This document shows positions 44,701-52,347 of a DNA stretch of 64,000 bases, piece after piece. This DNA is from Siccirubricoccus deserti (GTDB lineage: Bacteria > Pseudomonadota > Alphaproteobacteria > Acetobacterales > Acetobacteraceae). The translations under genes and the position numbers were made by a program. The DNA lies in assembly GCF_014283215.1 (NCBI RefSeq), contig NZ_JACOMF010000022.1:1-64000 (forward strand), read 5' to 3'. Position 1 is the stretch's first letter. Each line of letters starts with the position of its first letter. The notes under the pieces are model-generated. The model did no database searches and was not told the DNA's origin. It saw nothing but the letters and a program-made list of their open reading frames with translations.

Positions 44701-47700
44701 CTGGCGCAGCGCCGCCGGCAGAAGCGCGCCACCGCGCAGCCGGGCGCCGGCGCAGAGGCCGATGACCAGGTCGGCGACGATTGGCGGCGGCTCCTGCCCC
44801 TGCGGATCCCAGACTGCGGCGCTGTATTCCAGCCCGGCCGCCTCGCGCGGGGCGGCGGGGGCTGGCTGGCCGGGCAGCGCCGCCGCGCAATAGAGAATGC
44901 GCCGGCCGGATGCGGCCAGGACGGCCGCTAGCCGTGCCGTCGCCGGCCCGGGCGCCGCGCCGACTTCGAGCACCCGCAGCGGCCGGCTGCGCGGCCAGGA
45001 TGCGGCGATGGACGCCGCTGCCTCGGCCAGCACCGTCGCCAGCCGGCCGAGTCCGGCGGCGGCGGCGGGCGGTGCGGTGGCTTGGCCGTTGTCCTCCGTC
45101 ACCGGCCATTGGGTGAGCAGCTGCGGCAGCCGTTCCGCGGCCAGCGCCAGCCAGGCCAGATCCGGCGCCAGGCCGGGCTGTTCCAGCCAGACCTGCTGCC
45201 AGATTTCGACCGCCGGCGGCAGGTCCGGTGCCGGCACCGGACGCAAGCCAAGCGGCCCGCGGACCGCCAGCCCATCCTCCGCCAGATCCTCCAGCAGGGC
45301 GCGGGCATAAGGGCCCGTGGCCGGGGCCAGCGACAGCGCCGCATGGGCTGCGGCGGCGCAGAAGCCTTCCAGCAGCAGCCCCGCCTCGCCGAGGTCGAGC
45401 GCCGCGGCGCGCTGCCGCGCCGCGGTCAGGGCGGCGCCGATGTCGATCCGCTCAGGTGCCTCCCACCCAGGCCCGGGCAGCGTTGGCACCAGGGCGAAGC
45501 GGAAGGCTGAATCGACCGCCCGATCCCGCCCGGGCAGGCGGATGCGGCCGAGCCGGCAGCTCTCGATGATGGCGACCGTGGCGCCGGCGGCATCCCGCAG
45601 CACCAGGTCGGCGGCGGCGCTGCGCTCACCGCGCGAGGTCAGGCGGATGGCGGCGGTGGCAATGGGCGCGGCGCCGCGGTGGAACACCAGCCGGTCGAAG
45701 CGGACCGGCACCAGCCCGGTCCCGGCCTCCGCCGGGGTTTCCGCCAGCAGGCCGATCAGCCCCTGGAAGGCGCCGTCGAGCCGGGCCGGATGCAGCAGGA
45801 AGCCGGCATCGGGCGGCGCCGCCTCCGGCCGCCGCAGCCACACCTGGGCAGCGCCGGTTGCGGTATCGACCACCAGCTGCTCGACCGATTGGAAGGCCGG
45901 CCCGTAGCCAAGGCCGGCACTGGCGGCGAGGCCGACCAGCGCCCGGCCGTCCAGCCGGCGCCCGGCCACCGGAGCCTCCTCGGGGCGCTCCGGCAGCCGG
46001 GGCAGGGCCGCGGCGCGGGCCTCGGCATGCAGGGTCCAGGGGTCGTCCGCCAGCCGTCTGCGGCTGCTCAAGGTGAAGTGGCCCTCGGCATCGAGGGTGG
46101 CGCGCAACTCGCGGGCGCGGCCGGCGTCCAGCGGCAGGAGGTGGTGGAGGGCGACATCGCGCAACTCCAGCGCCATGCCGTCCGGAAGCCAGGCGGCGGC
46201 GGCGGCCAGAGCGATGTCGAGCATCGCCGCCGCCGGCAGCACTGCCTCCCCGGCCAAAAGATGGTCGCCCAGCCAGGGCTCCAGCGCGGTGTCCAGATGC
46301 ATGGTCCAGAGCCCTGGCTCCCGGCCACGGCGGAAGCCGAGCAGCCGGTGCTCGGGCAACGGCGCCGCCAGCAGCGTGGCCTCGGTGGAGGGGGCGTACC
46401 AATGCGGCTGGCGGTCAAAGGGGGTGCGTGGCAAGCCGCGCCGTTCCGCCGCACCCTGGAAGGCGGGGCCCTGGCGCGGGTCGGCGCCCTGGACGAAGGC
46501 ACGATCGGCGATGGCCGGGAAGGGGTCGCCCGGATTGGCCGCGGTCTCCTGCCGGCGGGAGAGGGTGCCGGCGACGCCGGCGGTGGCATTGGCGGCGCGC
46601 AGCCCGTCGCGGATGTAGCTCTGCAGGATCGGGTTGGGGCCGATCTCGAGGAACAGCACCGGGCCGGCCTCGGCCGCCGCCGTTACCGCGGTCTGGAAGC
46701 GCACTGGCTGGCGCAGGTTGCGCCACCAATAGGCCGCGTCACAGTCAGCGGCCGACAGCGCCGCGCCGGTGACCGTGGAGATGAAGGGCACCCGCGGCCC
46801 GATGGCCCCGACGCCGTCCAGCTCCTCCAGCAGCCCGTCGTGCAGCGGGTCCATGGCGGCGCTGTGGAAGGCGTAGTCCAGGCCGAGCGGGATGAAGCTC
46901 CAGCCCCGCGCGGCGGCGACCTCGGCCAGCGCGCGCAGGGCGTTGACCGGCCCGGCGACGGTGACCGCATCGGGCGCGTTGATGGCGGCGATCTCGAGCC
47001 CGGGGCTGAGTTCGGCGAGGACACCAAGCGCCGGCTCGGCGGCCAGACCGAGCGCCGCCATGGCGCCGTGTCCGCGGGTGCGCGCCTGGTGCCGGCTGCG
47101 GGCGTGGATGATTCGGGCGGCGGTCGGCAGGTCGAGCAGCCCGGCGGCGTGGGCCGCCGCTACCTCGCCGACCGAATGGCCGAGGCAGAGGGCGGGCTGG
47201 ATGCCCTGCTCCGCCAACGCCGCGACGATGCCGCATTGCACGGCGAAGAGCAGCGGTTGGGCAACCTCGGTGGCGGCCAGCGCAGCTTCGCCGGTGCCGG
47301 CGCCGAGGCGTTCCGCGACCGACCAGCCGAGCAGCGGCGCCAGCGCCGCATCCGCCTCCTTGACCCCGGCGCGGAAGGCGGCGTTGGCGGCCAGGCTGGC
47401 GACCGCCATGCCGGGCCAGGTGGCGCCATTACCGCTGAACACGAAGGCGATCCCCGCGCCGCGCGGGGCGATGCCGGCGGTCGCCCGGGCGGGCGCCCCG
47501 GCGCGCCACAGCGCCAGCTGCTCGGCGATGGCGGCGGGATCCGTGTCGCGCAGTGCCAGCCGGTGCGGCTGCAACTCCCGGTAGCGGGCGGCGCCACGCA
47601 GCAGCGCCGGGAGCCTGGCCGCGGGCGCGCCCAGCAGCAGGTCGTGCCATTGCCCGGCAAGCGTCTTCAGCCCGGCCGCGCTGCGGGCCGAGATCAGCAG

Positions 47701-49086
47701 CGGCGGCAGTGGGGCCGGTATCTGGTCGTGCACCGGTTCCCGCCGCCGGGCCGTAGGGGCGGCCGTCAGCAGGACACAGGCGTTGGTGCCGCCGAAGCCG
47801 AAGCTGTTGACCCCGACGACGGCGCGGCCGCGCCGGGGCACCGGCTCCAGCCGGGTCGGCACGCGCAGGCCGAGCCCGGCGAAATCGATCTCCGGATTCG
47901 GCACCTCATGGTGCAGCGAGGGCGGGATGCGCCCGTGCTCCAGCACCAGCAGCGCCTTCAGCAGCCCTGCGATGCCGGAGGCCGGCTCGGTATGGCCGAT
48001 ATTGGTCTTCACCGAGCCGATCGGCAGCGGGACGGCCTCGGCGCCATCGGCCCGCCGGCGGCGCCGGCCGATGGCGGCGCCGATCGCCGCCGCCTCCAGC
48101 GGGTCGCCGATCGGCGTGCCGGTGCCATGCGCCTCGAAATAGCCGATCCGGTCGGGGGCGACGCCGGCCTCCGTCATCACCTGCTCAATCAGCGCCGCCT
48201 GCGCCGCCTGGCTGGGCAGCGAGAGGCCGAGGGTGCGGCCGGCGGCGTTGACGCCGGTGCCGAGGATGACGGCGCGGATCTGGTCACCATCGGCCAGCGC
48301 ATCGTCCAGCCGCTTCAGCACGACGAGGCCGGCGCCTTCCGCCCGGACATAGCCATCCGCGCGGGCGCCGAAGGCGTGACAGCGGCCGAGCGGGGAGAGC
48401 ATGCCGGCGCGGGCGAAGCCGATGAAGGGGAAGGGCGAGAGCAGCAGGTTGGCGCCGCCGACCAGCGCCGCCGGCAGCCGTCCGGCGCGCAGCGCCTCGC
48501 AGGCCCAGTGCAGCGCGACCAGCGAAGAGGAGCAGGCGGTGTCGATGGTCTGCGCCGGCCCCCGCAGGTCGAAGACGTTGCCGATGCGGTTGGCCAGGAT
48601 GGACAGCGCGCTGCCGGTCATGAAATAGCGGTCGCCGGCGGCGGCATCGGCTTGGCGCAGGTCGCCGTAGTCGGTCAGCGAGGCGCCGATGAACACGCCG
48701 ATGCCGCTGCCGGCGAGGCGCGAGGGCAGCCAGCCGGCATCCTCCAGCGCCTCATGCGCCACTTCCAGCAGCAGCCGCTGCTGCGGGTCCATCTCCGCCG
48801 CTTCGCGGGGGGAGATGCCGAAGGCGGCGGGGTCGAAGCCGCGGATGTCGTCCAGCACGCCGGCGGCGAAGGTGTAGGACTTGCCCGGCTCGCCGCGCCG
48901 CGGATGGGCGAAGAAGTCGCGGCTGAAGCGCTCCGCCGGCACTGTGGTGACGGCGTCGCGGCCGGCCGCCAGCAGCCGCCAGAAGGCGCCGAGGTCCGGC
49001 GCGCCGGGGAGCCGGCAGGCCGCGCCGAGAATGGCGATGGGGCTCTCGGCCCGGCGCCGGGGTCGCGGCTCGGGGCGTGACGTCAT
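41737..49086 (-). CDS. RkpA-type iterative type I PKS/FAS (KS-AT-DH-MT?-ER-KR-ACP)
   Basis: A 2449-residue single-module, fully reducing synthase. KS: Cys185 (DTACSSS), His320 (EAHGTGT), His365 (NIGHTEPASG). AT: Ser638 (GHSVGE) and His741. DH: His942 (GDHLLAGEAVLP) and Asp1104 (HPARLDGAFQ). About 1300-1540: a methyltransferase-like segment (LEVGAAPGPATARL) with weak motifs, probably inactive. ER: NADPH loop HGGAGAVGLAAL near 1880. KR: GGTQGFG near 2080, with Ser and Tyr in LFSSATVAIG and AAYVAANAALEA. ACP: Ser near 2381 (GLDSLGG). No thioesterase follows, so release must be by a partner. Length and neighbours resemble RkpA of rhizobia. ATG 49086 overlaps the glycosyltransferase stop. Confidence 0.93.
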   Translation of the reverse strand: MTSRPEPRPRRRAESPIAILGAACRLPGAPDLGAFWRLLAAGRDAVTTVPAERFSRDFFAHPRRGEPGKSYTFAAGVLDDIRGFDPAAFGISPREAAEMDPQQRLLLEVAHEALEDAGWLPSRLAGSGIGVFIGASLTDYGDLRQADAAAGDRYFMTGSALSILANRIGNVFDLRGPAQTIDTACSSSLVALHWACEALRAGRLPAALVGGANLLLSPFPFIGFARAGMLSPLGRCHAFGARADGYVRAEGAGLVVLKRLDDALADGDQIRAVILGTGVNAAGRTLGLSLPSQAAQAALIEQVMTEAGVAPDRIGYFEAHGTGTPIGDPLEAAAIGAAIGRRRRRADGAEAVPLPIGSVKTNIGHTEPASGIAGLLKALLVLEHGRIPPSLHHEVPNPEIDFAGLGLRVPTRLEPVPRRGRAVVGVNSFGFGGTNACVLLTAAPTARRREPVHDQIPAPLPPLLISARSAAGLKTLAGQWHDLLLGAPAARLPALLRGAARYRELQPHRLALRDTDPAAIAEQLALWRAGAPARATAGIAPRGAGIAFVFSGNGATWPGMAVASLAANAAFRAGVKEADAALAPLLGWSVAERLGAGTGEAALAATEVAQPLLFAVQCGIVAALAEQGIQPALCLGHSVGEVAAAHAAGLLDLPTAARIIHARSRHQARTRGHGAMAALGLAAEPALGVLAELSPGLEIAAINAPDAVTVAGPVNALRALAEVAAARGWSFIPLGLDYAFHSAAMDPLHDGLLEELDGVGAIGPRVPFISTVTGAALSAADCDAAYWWRNLRQPVRFQTAVTAAAEAGPVLFLEIGPNPILQSYIRDGLRAANATAGVAGTLSRRQETAANPGDPFPAIADRAFVQGADPRQGPAFQGAAERRGLPRTPFDRQPHWYAPSTEATLLAAPLPEHRLLGFRRGREPGLWTMHLDTALEPWLGDHLLAGEAVLPAAAMLDIALAAAAAWLPDGMALELRDVALHHLLPLDAGRARELRATLDAEGHFTLSSRRRLADDPWTLHAEARAAALPRLPERPEEAPVAGRRLDGRALVGLAASAGLGYGPAFQSVEQLVVDTATGAAQVWLRRPEAAPPDAGFLLHPARLDGAFQGLIGLLAETPAEAGTGLVPVRFDRLVFHRGAAPIATAAIRLTSRGERSAAADLVLRDAAGATVAIIESCRLGRIRLPGRDRAVDSAFRFALVPTLPGPGWEAPERIDIGAALTAARQRAAALDLGEAGLLLEGFCAAAAHAALSLAPATGPYARALLEDLAEDGLAVRGPLGLRPVPAPDLPPAVEIWQQVWLEQPGLAPDLAWLALAAERLPQLLTQWPVTEDNGQATAPPAAAAGLGRLATVLAEAAASIAASWPRSRPLRVLEVGAAPGPATARLAAVLAASGRRILYCAAALPGQPAPAAPREAAGLEYSAAVWDPQGQEPPPIVADLVIGLCAGARLRGGALLPAALRQVVAPGGALLLVEPLPGRLWNFCCGQNPSWWVTPGGASPLPGAEAWDAALAEEGWEAAAIERLDAAPWPAVLIGARGPTGAEVLAAPKLRRVALFADAGAAGLKRAVTAALQARGASVTAVELADAAAVPPKSLQGTLVVALATGGDAPAELAGTLAGLACLAAAAEGSAAGFAIVTRGGQQPEPGGGHEPQAAASFALGRVLANEHPGLRPRRIDLCPALAPEAAARRLATELLNDGDSEPEVTLTSAGRLVPRLRAGLPPAPPQGGPLGLQVPVPGQLGSLHWAPLTLPAPGPGEVLLRVEAAGLNFRDVMWALGLLPEEALLPGFTGPGLGMECAGVVEAVGEAVALRPGDRVFGIAPAALATHALTRAEALAPLPAGIEAAAAATVPVAFLTAVHSLEELARIEPGERVLIHGGAGAVGLAALQVALAHGARVAATAGTPAKRAFLRAAGAELVLDSRDPGFADALRAHWPDGVDVVLNSLAGEAMERSLGLLRPFGRFIELGKRDFAEGRRVPLRPLRRNATWFAVDVDELPRARPEHAARLLAGIANRLSTGSFRPLPAIEHAATEVEAAFRTLQASSHIGKLVIRAPAVSAPLWRGAPIQQAARGTVVVIGGTQGFGAAAARWLAAQGVHHLALLSRRGPAAPGADALLRDLAARGAAATLHACDATDPDALCRTLQSLRASMPPIRGVVHAAAVLADGAAAVLDPARAAPVLAAKLSIAENLDRATAEDPLALFLLFSSATVAIGNPGQAAYVAANAALEALARRRRAAGRPAMAIGWGPIADAGMLAGDAATLEILRRRLGTTPMTAEAALSALPALLATDATSIGLARISWAEAGQALALLAEPAFEAVRAAAPPSADAADLRARLRTASEAEALTLLRETLVTELCRILRLPPPAVTADAPLAGLGLDSLGGMELRTALEQRLGLPVPLGAVTDTLSVDGLARRIAETVRDTRPEADVAAMIAAHEPPPADGLEVAA

Positions 49087-50498
49087 GCCGGGGCGGCGGC
49101 CGGCTGGCGCGGGCGGGCGGAGCGGGGCGCCGGGGCGACACCGGGCTGCCCCAGCGGCGCGCCGGCAACCCGGTCGAGCAGGCGGTCCACCGCGGCGAAA
49201 TGCGCCTCCCACCCCGGCGGCTGCCAGGATTCGAGCCGGCGGAGCTGGGCCGCCCGCGCGGCGCTGCCCGGCGTGGCGTAGTCGAGGATGGCCCGGCCCC
49301 AGGCGGCGCCATCGGCCGGATCGAGGTAGTCGGGCACCGCCCCGCCAACCTCGCGCAGCGCCGGCAGATCGGCGGCAATGGCCGGCACGCCGAGCGCCAA
49401 CGCCTCGGCCAGCGGCAGGCCGTAGCCTTCAGCGAAACTCGGGAACAGCAGCGCACGGGCGCCGGCGAGCAGGCGGCGTGCCGGGGCATCCGGCAGGGCG
49501 CCAAGCTCCTGCACCGTCCCGCGCAGGCTGGTGCAGCGGTCCAGCATGCGGAGAATGTGCTCATTCTCCCAACCACGCCGGCCGATCAGCAGCAGGCGCG
49601 GTGCGCGCGGTCCGAGTCGCGCCACCAGGCCGCGCCAGAGCTGCAGCAGCAGCAGGTGGTTCTTGCGCGGCTCGATGGTGCCGAGGCAGACGAAATAGGG
49701 CTCGGTCGGCAGCCCGCCTAACGGCGGCGCCATCCGCTCGATGCCGAGCGGGGCCACCTGCAGCGGCGGCATGCCGCGCCGCGCACGGCCGAAACACGGT
49801 TGCAGCTGCTGCGCCGTCGCCGCCGAATTGACGATGATGCCATCCGCCAGCGCGACGATCGTCGCCACCCGCGCCATGTGCCGGCGGACCTGCAGCGGGC
49901 GGGTGTATTCAGGGTGGGTCAGCGGAATCAGGTCGTGGACGAAGGGCACGAGGCGGGCGCCGGCCTGACGCAGCGCCGCCAGCCGCGGCGTGGAATCCAG
50001 CGCGTGATGGGAGGCGATGAGGAAGATCGGGCGGTGCCGGTGGCCGAGCCGGTCGGCCAGTTGGCGCCGGCCGCCGCCTGTCGCCAGCCGCGCCTGCATC
50101 GCGACCGCCAGGCCGCGGGCCCGGCGCAGGGCGGGCGCCGCCGTAGGGCCGGCGGAGGTTCCGCCAAGGGTCCAGGCCTCGGACAGGGTGGCAGCCAACT
50201 CCCCGAGCGCGGCGCGGTCGACGGCGGCGAACCAGCCCCAGAGGCTTTGGGCAGCGAAGCCGCACTCGGCTTCGGGCTGCGCCGACCAGTGCCGGACATA
50301 GGCCATCTCGACCCGGTCGATGCCGGATGGCGTGGCACGGCTGACGCTGAACAGCAGGCGCGAAACGTCGAGGATGACGCGCAATGTCGATGTGCCTGCT
50401 GCCTCGATACGCGTTGCCATACGCGCCGGGGACGGCGGTGGGGAGAAGCCGGTGGAAACCCCGGCCGAATCCCGTCCGACGAATGACCACGACGCCAT
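49083..50498 (-). CDS. Group 1 glycosyltransferase (GT4)
   Basis: A 471-residue retaining glycosyltransferase with two Rossmann-like halves. The C-terminal donor domain shows FVCLGTIEPRKNHLLLLQLW, LLLIGRRGWENEHI and the GT4 E-x7-E-like signature PSFAEGYGLPLAEALALGVP; the N-terminal half contains VPFVHDLIPLTHPEYTRP, as in mannosyl/rhamnosyl transferases of surface polysaccharides. The start ATG 50498 has GGGAGAGG ahead; an internal ATG at 50420 lacks one. It is first in the operon with the PKS, whose ATG overlaps its stop. No membrane segment is visible. Confidence 0.9.
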   Translation of the reverse strand: MASWSFVGRDSAGVSTGFSPPPSPARMATRIEAAGTSTLRVILDVSRLLFSVSRATPSGIDRVEMAYVRHWSAQPEAECGFAAQSLWGWFAAVDRAALGELAATLSEAWTLGGTSAGPTAAPALRRARGLAVAMQARLATGGGRRQLADRLGHRHRPIFLIASHHALDSTPRLAALRQAGARLVPFVHDLIPLTHPEYTRPLQVRRHMARVATIVALADGIIVNSAATAQQLQPCFGRARRGMPPLQVAPLGIERMAPPLGGLPTEPYFVCLGTIEPRKNHLLLLQLWRGLVARLGPRAPRLLLIGRRGWENEHILRMLDRCTSLRGTVQELGALPDAPARRLLAGARALLFPSFAEGYGLPLAEALALGVPAIAADLPALREVGGAVPDYLDPADGAAWGRAILDYATPGSAARAAQLRRLESWQPPGWEAHFAAVDRLLDRVAGAPLGQPGVAPAPRSARPRQPAAAPA

Positions 50499-50648
50499 TA
50501 GTCACCCTCTCCCTAGCGGGTGTCTCACGGCAAGGTCAACCATCGCGCGAAGCTGCCCGGAGATGGCCAGGACGGGTTGCATTGACAGCGGCGAGGCCGG
50601 CGGCATGCTGTCGCAAGTGGGATAATGGCGTCGGGGTAGGGGTTCGAC

Positions 50649-51086
50649 TTGGCGGCAAGGATCTGGAAGCAACAGGTATCGCTGGAAGAATTCACGGCCA
50701 AACACGCGCAGACCCTGCCTGGGCTGCTGGGTATACAGCTGAGTGAGATCGGTCCGGATTTCGCGCGGGCGACAATGCCCGTTGATTCCCGCCACATCCA
50801 GCCTTTCGGGCTTCTGCATGGTGGGTGCAGCGTGGTGCTCGCCGAAACCTTGGGGTCGTATTGCAGCCTCATGTGCGTCGAGCCAGGCAAGGCTTGCGTG
50901 GGGATTGAGATAAATGCCAGCCATCTTGCTGCGGTGCAGGTCGGTGACCTGGTCGAGGCGGTGTGCAGGCCTATAAGGATCGGTCGGACACTTCATGTCT
51001 GGCAGATCGAGCTTTGCCGGTCCGACGGGGTACTGAGTTGTGTGGCGCGGCTGACGACAACCATTCAGGACCGGCGCGATGGCTGA
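50649..51086 (+). CDS. Hotdog-fold thioesterase (PaaI/YdiI type)
   Basis: A 145-residue single-domain thioesterase. GLLHGGCSVVLAETLGSYCS holds the His-Gly-Gly loop and the catalytic Glu near residue 66, as in PaaI, YdiI and 1,4-dihydroxy-2-naphthoyl-CoA hydrolases; the central helix and following VGIEINASHLAAVQVGDLVE are also typical. The start appears to be TTG 50649 (LAARIWKQQVSLEEF); no ATG yields a full N-terminus. It is divergent from the capsule operon by about 150 bases. A role in releasing the PKS chain is conceivable but untested; a housekeeping acyl-CoA role is as likely. Confidence 0.85.
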   Translation: MAARIWKQQVSLEEFTAKHAQTLPGLLGIQLSEIGPDFARATMPVDSRHIQPFGLLHGGCSVVLAETLGSYCSLMCVEPGKACVGIEINASHLAAVQVGDLVEAVCRPIRIGRTLHVWQIELCRSDGVLSCVARLTTTIQDRRDG

Positions 51087-51585
51087 GCAGCATGATCCGC
51101 GCAAGACCTTGGGGGCCACGGTCCAGGGACTCCTTCCTGGCGCGCGCCACGGAGCGCGGAGCCGTGCCGACCTTCTAGCAGATGGACGTTAACGCTTCCT
51201 TGTCAGCCACCTGGTCTGGTGGGGGGCGGCGCCCGTCGTCAGAGCGAGATGCGTAGGCGGCGCATCGGCCAGCCGATTCCAATGTGGTTTCGACATGATC
51301 CTGGGCAATCGGAAAAGTCCATGACAATCGGCTGGATTATGGCATCATCACGAAAAAGTGAATATGTTTCTATCAGCCCCAGGAGAAGTGATACCTAATG
51401 ATCCGTGAGGGCCGGTCCACGGCATTATACTGGAAGGCGGGAACAAGAGGCGCGTGGCCAAGTCCCGGTCCGGCTCATGGCCGGCTACTGATTTTTGAAT
51501 CGCAGTGCCGGCAGTCCGGTTTCGCCTTGCGCCGGCACGGCCCGGCGACGAGCCGGCACCGGGCGGCGCAGGGAAGGACGACGGC
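51087..51585. other. Gene-free stretch (about 500 bases)
   Basis: Between the thioesterase and the second orphan receiver. A locally AT-richer patch near 51330-51380 could hold the receiver promoter. No gene, hairpin or IS trace is supported. Confidence 0.35.
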
Positions 51586-51945
51586 ATGACGCGGCTGACG
51601 GGCAGACGGATTCTTGTGGTTGAGGACGAGGCGCTGGTCGCCATGCTTGTGGAAGATGCCCTGCTCGATGCCGGGGCCAAGGTCATCGGTCCGGCTGCGA
51701 CCGTGGCGGAAGCCCTGGGGCTGATCGACCAGGACTTGCCGGATGTCGCGGTGCTCGACCTCAATCTGGCTGGCGAGACTTCGACTCCGGTCGCAGATGC
51801 GCTGCTGGCGCGCGGTGTGCCCTTCGTCGTCGCTACCGGCTATGGCGCGGAGGGATTGCCGCCAGGCCATGCCGGCGTGCCGGTGCTGGCCAAGCCCTAT
51901 GACCCGGACGATCTGACCTTGGCGATATCGCGCCTCTGTCGCTAG
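51586..51945 (+). CDS. Single-domain response regulator
   Basis: A 119-residue receiver: RILVVEDEALVAMLVEDALL (acidic pair), VAVLDLNLAGETS (phosphoacceptor Asp), FVVATGYGAEGL (switch Thr) and VLAKPYDPDDLTLAI (Lys). No output domain. It is a close paralogue of the receiver at 23814-24221, sharing the same subtype motifs. ATG 51586 has AAGGA about 12 bases ahead. No kinase gene is adjacent, so its partner is unknown. Confidence 0.9.
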   Translation: MTRLTGRRILVVEDEALVAMLVEDALLDAGAKVIGPAATVAEALGLIDQDLPDVAVLDLNLAGETSTPVADALLARGVPFVVATGYGAEGLPPGHAGVPVLAKPYDPDDLTLAISRLCR

Positions 51946-52015
51946 AGCGGCTTCACGCTGACCGGAAGCAGCCAGGGGAAATGTTCCGTAATAAAAATAT
52001 TCTGGAGCTTGACTC

Positions 52016-52042
52016 TCAGGCTGACCGGTTCGGTCAGCCTGA
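52016..52042. repeat. Palindromic repeat, copy 1 (12-base perfect stem)
   Basis: TCAGGCTGACCG-GTT-CGGTCAGCCTGA is a perfect 12-base inverted repeat. A near-identical half-site pair occurs at 59958-59985, so this is a dispersed palindrome in the genome, probably REP-like or a terminator stem. No T run follows on the plus strand. Confidence 0.75.
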
Positions 52043-52054
52043 AATTGCTTTGGG

Positions 52055-52085
52055 GTCTGATTGCTTCCCGCTGAAGCGATCAGAC
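52055..52085. repeat. Second hairpin next to the palindrome
   Basis: GTCTGATTGCTTC-CCGCT-GAAGCGATCAGAC pairs over 13 bases with one mismatch (T/G). It starts 13 bases after the first hairpin, giving a tandem stem-loop structure between the receiver gene and tkt. Confidence 0.65.
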
Positions 52086-52347
52086 TTCAGTCGTGTTGAT
52101 TGGCCGCGTGATTTGCGCTTTCGGTTGTTCCAACCTCAAGCAATCACGCTCCAGCGCGGATGGCGATGGGGGCGTAAGCATCTCGGAGCATGGGTTTGCT
52201 CTGCGAACGGCAGGCTGCGACGGATGGGCGTTCAGACCTGAACGCAATCCGCTCAGGCGCATGATGGCCACGGCTGCGGGGGCTTCCGCCGGGTTGCCGC
52301 CTGTGGCCCCCAGCCTTATAGGGCGGGGCCATCAGGAGGACCCGCTT

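Larger units (their letters stand above)
51946..52347. other. Upstream region of tkt with tandem hairpins
   Basis: About 400 bases between the receiver stop and the chosen tkt start. It contains two adjacent hairpins (52016-52042 and 52055-52085). The open frame upstream of tkt continues to 52093 but looks non-coding by composition. Confidence 0.5.

Noticed and set aside
45679-49080. A 1133-codon open frame antisense to the PKS gene
   Set aside because: It mirrors the GC-rich codon phase of the PKS on the opposite strand and has a Gly/Arg/Gln-rich shadow composition with no domain match.
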